Shown here piece by piece: positions 58,434 through 64,000 of a stretch of DNA of 64,000 nt. The DNA is taken from assembly GCA_015522635.1 (NCBI GenBank), contig WALW01000019.1:62001-126000 (forward strand), written 5' to 3'. The notes beneath the pieces are model-generated. The model was not told where the DNA came from and did no database searches. It worked only from the letters and a program-made list of their open reading frames with translations. The position numbers and the translations under genes are program-made. Source of the DNA: Candidatus Tiamatella incendiivivens. GTDB lineage: Archaea; Thermoproteota; Thermoprotei_A; Sulfolobales; Acidilobaceae. Position 1 is the stretch's first letter; every line of letters begins with the position of its first letter.

Positions 58434-60230
58434 TTAGAAGATTATACCTTTATATGCTTCCTTGTAAACCGGGCTATTCTTTATGATCTTCCAATATTTC
58501 GACCTGTTGTATTTTACACCAGGGCCTATTCCACCTTGTTCTAGTTGTTCCTGATATTCTTTACCTGATATCTTAAACTGCTCTTGGACATAGTCCCTGT
58601 AAAGTTCTGGAACAACATTGAATGCGCAGAATGGTACTATTCTCCCGTCTGGCATGAGATAATGTATATTGCACCGTCTAACTCTAGTCACATCATAGTT
58701 GTATGGATCCATGAAGTGCATCATTCCCAAGAACATCATATTGTAATGCAACTCTCCGAGAGCATCATAGTTTCTTTTTACAAATATATTGTAAAGCAGT
58801 TTGGTAAAGCTTAATCCTCTAGGTAGTTTTTCAGAATCAACAAACTTCCTGAGATCCACCATCATTCTCACAGCCTTGATCTTCTTGAAGCTGGCTTTCT
58901 CCATTTCAATTCTCTTTTCATCTAGGTACTTGATAAAAGCTTCAACGTCGAAAAAGGTTGTAATGGGAATATACTTTATTGGTATACCGTCATTGTCTCT
59001 TTCCACAAATATATAGGTTCCTGCCCCACACATAGGGTGATTAGCCATACAGAACTGTTCTGTACCAGTCATAGCCTCAACAAACTTGGAGAATTTCGCC
59101 GCTACAGGTATTGGGAACCACGCCTCTCTCGGAACCTGGCCCTCGGTTTGCTTTTCTATATTTATTATAGCATCTGCTATAGTTATCCTCAGTTTCTCTC
59201 TCTCATGCTTTTTCATTTGCCCAGTTAATGAGACAGGCTGGAAGTTGACACTTCTCACTATATCCATATGCTTCCCTGCGAACTTTATAATATCACCCAT
59301 CTCGTGGTCATTTACCCCTTTAATAAGAGTCGGGACAAGAACAACACTAGTCATACCTGCCTTTCTAAATACCTCGAATACGAATGGGACTTCCCAGTGG
59401 TTTTTCCAATTAGTCTTCGGTGTTACACCGTCAAAGCTCATATAAACAGTATTTACACCTGCCAATCTCAACTGTCTTGCATACTCTACTGCTTTTACAG
59501 GATTCTGGAAATATGCTTCCGCGAACTTAATAACATTAGTGTTTAACTGTATGTGCCGAACACCTTCCTCTTTTAATAGATTGACTATATTAACTAGATC
59601 ATCTCTCATAGTAGGCTCTCCGCCTGTTATTTGGACAGCCATAGTAACTCCTTGTCTCTTGTAACGCTTAATCATGTAACGTATCTGTTCTAAACTCGGC
59701 TCATAAATATAACCAGCTTTCTCAGCGTAGAAGAAGCAATACCAACAGCTTAGATTACACTTATTCGTTACTACTAAATTAGCAAGAGCTGTATGGTTCT
59801 CATGCATAGCACATAAGCCGCATGAGAAGGGGCATGGTGCACCTACCCCCACATATGGTTTCTTGACACCTTTACCCGTTTCTTCATATTTCATAAACCG
59901 TCTGTATAGTTCAGCATCACCGAAGTAGAGTTCTTCCGTCTCACCATGCTCGGGACATATTTTCCTTATATACACCTTCCCGTTCCTCTCGAACACACGG
60001 GCAGGTAGAAGTCTATAGCATATAGGACATATACTAGTGGTTATGTTCAAATGCTTCTCCCCTTCTCTAAGAGGAGGCAGCGGCCCTCCTAACTTTATCT
60101 TCTTACCAGCTATCTCGACATAAGCCTGCCCGTTCTCTATTTTCACACTACTAGGAGGTGGCAATGTTTTCTCAGTATTAACTGTGTTAGCTGTCATTAT
60201 CGTTTCACCCGTCCATGGATCTATCTTCAT
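58434..60230 (-). CDS. tes: Tetraether lipid synthase Tes (radical SAM)
   Basis: A 598-residue radical SAM enzyme of the MJ0619 group, which joins the phytanyl tips of two archaeol lipids to make GDGT tetraethers. Cysteine motifs in order: N-terminal CPICYRLLP, auxiliary PCPFSCGLCAMH (about 135), radical SAM C-x3-C-x2-C in TNKCNLSCWYCFF (about 160), later EQFCMANHPMCGAG and RRCNIHYLMPDGRIVPFCAF. ITGGEPTMRDDL is the SAM-contact GGE motif. Presence of Tes agrees with a thermophile with a monolayer membrane. Starts back to back with the thioredoxin gene. Confidence 0.92.
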   Translation of the reverse strand: MKIDPWTGETIMTANTVNTEKTLPPPSSVKIENGQAYVEIAGKKIKLGGPLPPLREGEKHLNITTSICPICYRLLPARVFERNGKVYIRKICPEHGETEELYFGDAELYRRFMKYEETGKGVKKPYVGVGAPCPFSCGLCAMHENHTALANLVVTNKCNLSCWYCFFYAEKAGYIYEPSLEQIRYMIKRYKRQGVTMAVQITGGEPTMRDDLVNIVNLLKEEGVRHIQLNTNVIKFAEAYFQNPVKAVEYARQLRLAGVNTVYMSFDGVTPKTNWKNHWEVPFVFEVFRKAGMTSVVLVPTLIKGVNDHEMGDIIKFAGKHMDIVRSVNFQPVSLTGQMKKHEREKLRITIADAIINIEKQTEGQVPREAWFPIPVAAKFSKFVEAMTGTEQFCMANHPMCGAGTYIFVERDNDGIPIKYIPITTFFDVEAFIKYLDEKRIEMEKASFKKIKAVRMMVDLRKFVDSEKLPRGLSFTKLLYNIFVKRNYDALGELHYNMMFLGMMHFMDPYNYDVTRVRRCNIHYLMPDGRIVPFCAFNVVPELYRDYVQEQFKISGKEYQEQLEQGGIGPGVKYNRSKYWKIIKNSPVYKEAYKGIIF

Positions 60231-60331
60231 CGCTATATATAGGTGTTTACCCTTTTACCAGGATAAAGGGTAAAAAAGAATACAACAAATTATATTCTCT
60301 CCAACATTATCAGAAACTCTGGGTGAAAGAA

Positions 60332-60739
60332 ATGGATAAAGAATTACTCACACTCTCGGAAAAACTTCGTGAACGAGCGAATTTTCTCGAACTCAAACTA
60401 AAGGATCCAATTATAGAAGTAAACAGATATAACATAGATAATATCGTAGAAAAAAACACTGCAATATTCCTGTTCTTTACAGCCGACTGGTGTGGACCAT
60501 GCATATCCTATCTATCTACATATAGAGATTTGGCTGTAGAATTAGCCAAGCCAAAAGTAATTTTCGCAAAGGTTGACGTCGACAAAAGTGCCGATATAGC
60601 CGATAAATACCTTATAGATCACATCCCAAGTATAGCTGTGATTGTTAACTCCAAACATGTGGATACATTAATAGGAAGCATGTCCAAGGAAAAACTAAAG
60701 GAAAAACTCTCATCATACATTGACCTTGTAGGTCATTAG
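60332..60739 (+). CDS. Thioredoxin-like protein
   Basis: About 135 residues. A short helix precedes a thioredoxin fold with active site FFTADWCGPCISYL, KVDVDKSADIADKY and cis-Pro loop HIPSIAVI. No signal peptide, hence cytosolic. The frame stays open upstream to 60215, but GGGTGAAAGAA before ATG 60332 sets the start (MDKELLTLSEK). Next to, and divergent from, tes, which needs reducing power for its Fe-S clusters; the link is inference. The following gene starts after 17 bases. Confidence 0.88.
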   Translation: MDKELLTLSEKLRERANFLELKLKDPIIEVNRYNIDNIVEKNTAIFLFFTADWCGPCISYLSTYRDLAVELAKPKVIFAKVDVDKSADIADKYLIDHIPSIAVIVNSKHVDTLIGSMSKEKLKEKLSSYIDLVGH

Positions 60740-60756
60740 GCTAGGTGTTCTATATA

Positions 60757-61194
60757 ATGGAACACCTATACGATCTCTTCTGGTCAGCTATTAGAGGAAA
60801 GTCTCTGGATGAGTTTGAGAGATTTATCGAAGAAATAAAGGGCGACTTCCATATATATGAGAGATTGGATCTATTTCCATTTAAAATAAAATCTGGTTTA
60901 ACAAGCATACCTATACAAAACAGGTTTCTTCTTTTCCTAGAGGAATTAGCATCTGCTTTAATAATAGAACTAGTATCGCTCGAAAATTCCATACCGGATG
61001 AGTGTATTAACTTAGAATCTTTTATTCGTAATAGAGTAGAACTTGCTAACAATCTGCTACGAGACCTTAACCAAGAGATCATAGAATATAAGCTAAGCCC
61101 CGAAGAAACCGAGAAAGCTAGGCTATTACTTGATTCCTATCGTTTATTGGGTAATGGTATACTTAGGGTATGTCATTTTTATGTAAAAGATTGA
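60757..61194 (+). CDS. Hypothetical all-helical protein
   Basis: About 145 residues, helical throughout (FLLFLEELASALIIELVSLENSIP, ESFIRNRVELANNLLRDLN), with no recognised motif. ATG 60757 is preceded by AGGTG with good spacing; ATG at 60745 is less likely. Probably cotranscribed with thioredoxin. Family unknown. Confidence 0.55.
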   Translation: MEHLYDLFWSAIRGKSLDEFERFIEEIKGDFHIYERLDLFPFKIKSGLTSIPIQNRFLLFLEELASALIIELVSLENSIPDECINLESFIRNRVELANNLLRDLNQEIIEYKLSPEETEKARLLLDSYRLLGNGILRVCHFYVKD

Positions 61195-61352
61195 AATAAA
61201 TCCGTATTTCCCTATATAGAAATGAAATTATATAGTATTATCTAGGGGTTACCCTGAAGACTCCTTTATAAAGCTATTAAACTTAACATACCTTTAGGGT
61301 TAGCTCTCCGATATACCATTAGATCCTAATAGATACTAGCTGGGGAGGAATA

Positions 61353-61979
61353 ATGGTCTACTTAAAAGCAATAGCGATTGTAACGATTTTAATAGCAGCA
61401 GTAGCGCTAGGAGCTGTAACTAAAAGTGATCAGCATAACTCACTCCTAGGAATATCACTACCATTTGGTGACGGTAATTCAAATAGGAAAATCGAGAACG
61501 TCTATGTGCTCTCGAACGACCCAGAGATAGCAACACAAATACAATCACTTATTAAAAATCGAATGATAAACATTGTCATCCTGAAGGACAATAAGATAGA
61601 TAATGTAAAGGCTGGAGATGTACTAATTATTAACATAGATAACTCCCACTTTAAGGTAGACACTAAACTATTCAATGATCTTGAAAAACGCTTCCTAGAG
61701 AAAAAAGGAATAGTAATATTATACACTGAAAAAGGAATGCCACCTTCAAAGTTATCTGAATTAACATATAATATGTTACCGCTTTCATTTACTGGAAGAC
61801 AAAACGTTGTTATAAACCGTACTTCAGGGAACCTATATTACGTCTTCGCTCTTAGATTACTGGGAGGGGATGATAACCAAGTTCCAGTTTACTATAGCCT
61901 ATATTCCCATGCAACGACAAAAATAGAACCCGCCGATATATGCAAGTTTATAAGCTCAATAGTATCAAATACCTCCTAG
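61353..61979 (+). CDS. Secreted or membrane-anchored hypothetical protein
   Basis: A 208-residue protein with a hydrophobic N-terminal helix (LKAIAIVTILIAAVALGAVT) that can serve as signal or anchor. The soluble part alternates strands and helices (IENVYVLSNDPEIATQIQSLI; GDVLIINIDNSHFKV; KGIVILYTEKGMPP), a Rossmann-like or class I glutaminase-like pattern without active-site cysteine. RBS GGGGAGG before ATG. Function unknown. Confidence 0.6.
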   Translation: MVYLKAIAIVTILIAAVALGAVTKSDQHNSLLGISLPFGDGNSNRKIENVYVLSNDPEIATQIQSLIKNRMINIVILKDNKIDNVKAGDVLIINIDNSHFKVDTKLFNDLEKRFLEKKGIVILYTEKGMPPSKLSELTYNMLPLSFTGRQNVVINRTSGNLYYVFALRLLGGDDNQVPVYYSLYSHATTKIEPADICKFISSIVSNTS

Positions 61980-62095
61980 TTTCTTCCAGCAAACTCTTTC
62001 GACATAAACTCCTAAACTACAGGCTACACAATATATTTTAGTTCTAAATTCACGCAACCAATATACTATACTAGGTAAAGTATGAGGGGATAATA

Positions 62096-62911
62096 TTGGA
62101 TTTAGCATCATGGCGATTACTAGCAAGGACTATCAATAAAACCGATATTGTTATTGAAGTACTTGATATCAGAGATCCATTATCGACCTATAGTAAAAGA
62201 GTTGAAGAAATGATTGATGCTTTAGGTAAGAAACTAGTCATAGTCTTAAACAAAAGCGATCTGGTTCCAAGAGATGTAGCTGAAGAATGGGTATACCAGT
62301 TTAGAAAAGCAGGATACGATGCTTTCTATATGTCGGCAACCAAGAGGCTTGGAACCCGAAGGCTGAGGGGTTTCATCAAATCATTAGCTGAGGCAAGTCC
62401 GTTCACAGTAGCAGTAGTCGGTTATCCTAAAACTGGAAAGTCTAGCATTATTAACGCATTAAAAGCTAAGCATAGTGCCATGACAAGCCCCATTCCGGGA
62501 AGCCATGGATATACAAGACACGTGCAGTTATACAAGATTGAGCCAGGCTTCTATGTTCTTGACACTCCAGGAGTTATACCCATAGAAGGCGGCTGGCCGG
62601 ACTCGATAATTAGGGGTAAAAGCCCTGAAGAGCTGGAGGATCCCGTTCCCCCAGCAGTAGCTTTAATCGAGAAAATCTTAAGTTGCAACCCAGACGCTTT
62701 TATCGACGCATACGGTATAACAATCAAAGATCCCCTAAAGATCATGGAGAAACTAGCGATTATACGGGGATGGAAGTATAAACTAAGCGGTGAGCCTTTG
62801 GTTGAAGAGGCTGCCAGAACTATCTTAAGAGATTACCATAAAGCAAAGATAATGTTTTACATATCACCGTCTCCACTCAATTTCAAGTATAAATCGAGAA
62901 GAAGGGAGTAA
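62096..62911 (+). CDS. Circularly permuted GTPase, YlqF/RbgA-related
   Basis: A 271-residue G protein with motifs in permuted order: G4 LNKSDLV (about 55), G5 MSATKRLG, then G1 VVGYPKTGKSSIINAL (about 105), G2-like GYTRHV and G3 LDTPGVIP. This order marks the YlqF/YawG family, involved in assembly of the large ribosomal subunit. The Lys after GKSS is normal; the catalytic Gln is replaced by hydrophobic residues as in all HAS-GTPases. Starts with TTG 62096. Confidence 0.9.
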   Translation: MDLASWRLLARTINKTDIVIEVLDIRDPLSTYSKRVEEMIDALGKKLVIVLNKSDLVPRDVAEEWVYQFRKAGYDAFYMSATKRLGTRRLRGFIKSLAEASPFTVAVVGYPKTGKSSIINALKAKHSAMTSPIPGSHGYTRHVQLYKIEPGFYVLDTPGVIPIEGGWPDSIIRGKSPEELEDPVPPAVALIEKILSCNPDAFIDAYGITIKDPLKIMEKLAIIRGWKYKLSGEPLVEEAARTILRDYHKAKIMFYISPSPLNFKYKSRRRE

Positions 62912-62913
62912 GC

Positions 62914-63559
62914 TTGCAGTGTGAGTTGTATGGGAATAATCTTCTCGTGCCAATTCTAATGCTATTTGCTGTACTAGACCCAATAGGAAACAGTCTATAT
63001 TTCTATATACTAACCAAAAACTACTCAAGTGAGACATGTAATAGAATTACGTCTATGACCATATCTGTAGCAATGTTTATTACACTCTTTTTCGCCGTTC
63101 TCTGTGATATAACATTCAACATCCTGGATGTTACTGTAGATGATTTCAGAATAGCTATAGGAATCATCCTCTTAATTTACTTTATCGCTATTCTACTCGA
63201 AATTAATCTTGGCCTTAAACAACCTTCTGACGAGAACATAGCTGTAGTCCCTCTAGCAATGCCACTGCTATCAGGTCCCACAGCAATATTCACTGTCGTT
63301 TATATTAAGCACGCATGGGGGATAAAGTTCTCTCATAAGTGTGATTGTAAATATTATCATAATATAACCGGTACTATTGGCAAGAGACATCCTATCCAAG
63401 TATATGGGCAAGAATGGCAGTTTAGCATTCGAAAAGTTGATGGCAATGATAATGGAAGCTTTCGCCGTATCCTTGATGAGAGAAGTATTACACCTAAAAT
63501 TCTTAGTGGGTGGTAAATATGGGCAGTTTCTTCGATATAAGCAGAGGAAAAAGCGTTGA
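62914..63559 (+). pseudogene. Broken marC-family membrane protein gene
   Basis: The first 135 codons read as a MarC protein (VPILMLFAVLDPIGNSLYFYIL; VVPLAMPLLSGPTAI), then the frame turns into non-MarC sequence and stops at 63516. The MarC C-terminus continues one frame over: LARDILSKYMGKNGSLAFEKLMAMIMEAFAV to a stop at 63559. The frame change lies between about 63315 and 63330, near a GGGG and an AAA run, and the second frame holds a TAA at 63365-63367. Two lesions make a sequencing slip alone unlikely. The 3' end overlaps the start of the next gene. Confidence 0.75.
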
Positions 63560-64000
63560 TCCTGTAGAGATAAGTATGAAGATACGAGCCCCCTCAATAA
63601 TTTTCTATGGAGAGCAACATGAAAACAACGAGGTAGTAAAAGGAGAACTATCGATTCTGAAGGAAGTTTATAAATTATCTGTAAGGAAGAAACTTAGACT
63701 AATCATTGGAATGGAGCATTTTAATATCCAGCAACAAAAAATTCTTGAGGAGTTTTTGGAGGATAGAATTACTTGGAAATCACTTGTAGACCGATACTCG
63801 GAGGGGCCAGAAGGGTTTGATCTGGAATATTATAAACCCATTCTTTTTTATGCTAAAAAACAGAAGCTCCGTATTATAGGATTAATGCCTCCTAGAAATG
63901 AGGCCAAGGTTGTTGTACGGAAAGGATTGACAAGTGATATACTAGACAAATACAAGCTGGACGAGAATGATATCAAATCATATCCTAGGGATTATTTTGA
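63519..64000 (+). CDS. ChaN-like (haem-binding uptake/Tiki superfamily) protein, partial
   Basis: Starts with ATG 63519 behind GTGGGTGG and remains open to the window edge (at least 160 residues). Segments IIFYGEQHENNEVV and LIIGMEHFNIQQQKILEEF, followed by YYKPILFYAKKQKLRIIGLMPP, are those of the ChaN/DUF399 family, in the erythromycin-esterase/Tiki protease-like superfamily. Glu and His in GEQHE and MEHF are the conserved acidic/His pair. No signal peptide is present. Function in archaea unknown. Confidence 0.75.
   Translation, partial: MGSFFDISRGKSVDPVEISMKIRAPSIIFYGEQHENNEVVKGELSILKEVYKLSVRKKLRLIIGMEHFNIQQQKILEEFLEDRITWKSLVDRYSEGPEGFDLEYYKPILFYAKKQKLRIIGLMPPRNEAKVVVRKGLTSDILDKYKLDENDIKSYPRDYF

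Overview
The window is a gene-dense, AT-rich stretch of a thermophilic archaeon of the Thermoproteota (Crenarchaeota). The signs are the Alba chromatin protein, a CdvB/CdvC (ESCRT-III/Vps4) division pair, TmcA, diphthine synthase, the tetraether-lipid synthase Tes, geranylgeranyl reductase, Ogg2-type glycosylase, class II archaeal TrpRS, a tungsten-type aldehyde ferredoxin oxidoreductase, TATA-type promoters, GGTG-type ribosome binding sites with frequent TTG/GTG starts, and heavy AGA/AGG/ATA codon use. Presence of CdvB/CdvC argues against Thermoproteales and for a Desulfurococcales/Sulfolobales-like lineage; I cannot name the genus. No rRNA, recognisable tRNA, CRISPR array or transposase gene was seen.

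Layout. 1-9.5 kb: an MMPL exporter with its PadR regulator, an orphan DNA methyltransferase, SufS-like cysteine desulfurase, a class II glutamine amidotransferase, and a tandem pair of four-helix membrane proteins whose first copy is broken. 9.7-20 kb: citrate synthase, two drug/metabolite transporters, MATE exporter, SDR, DUF5679, a GC-rich structured RNA candidate (14970-15065), CBS protein, PhoH-KH ATPase, nitrilase, Alba, a tRNA-thiolation enzyme. 20-29 kb: TmcA, a second PadR gene with a palindromic operator candidate, a 1459-residue RecQ-like helicase with a small partner, an SDH-type membrane serine protease. 29-34 kb: AOR, PHP phosphoesterase, TrpRS, DphB. 34.3-39.5 kb: a minus-strand operon with a putative regulator (threonine-synthase fold lacking its catalytic lysine, fused to a winged helix) ahead of a complete ECF transporter (S, fused A-A, T), a metallopeptidase and an unknown gene. 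39.6-40.3 kb: a decayed kptA interrupted by a MITE-like 83-bp insertion. 40.3-46.4 kb: CysRS, ferredoxin, HIT, Ogg, geranylgeranyl reductase, secreted Lon-like protease. 46.5-49.3 kb: a C/D-box sRNA candidate, cdvB, cdvC, DUF131 and a tiny charged protein. 50-54 kb: acyl-CoA dehydrogenase, DUF35 and SCP-x thiolase, RIB7-type reductase. 54-64 kb: THUMP protein, phosphohexomutase, DUF2208, amidohydrolase, SCP2, Tes, thioredoxin, secreted and unknown proteins, a circularly permuted GTPase, a broken marC and the start of a ChaN-like protein.

The most interesting unit is the 34.3-39.5 kb operon. A PLP-enzyme-fold protein with Lys replaced by Arg in the Schiff-base motif, carrying a PadR-like DNA-binding tail, sits directly before an ECF vitamin-type transporter, and its own leader carries two GC-rich CCGG hairpins. 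This looks like an archaeal analogue of the MocR/PdxR idea (enzyme fold reused as ligand sensor) coupled to uptake of an unknown small molecule. Other strong signals are the structured RNA at 15 kb, the kptA pseudogene with a datable insertion, the C/D sRNA in front of cdvB, and four convergent gene pairs whose stop codons interlock by exactly four bases.
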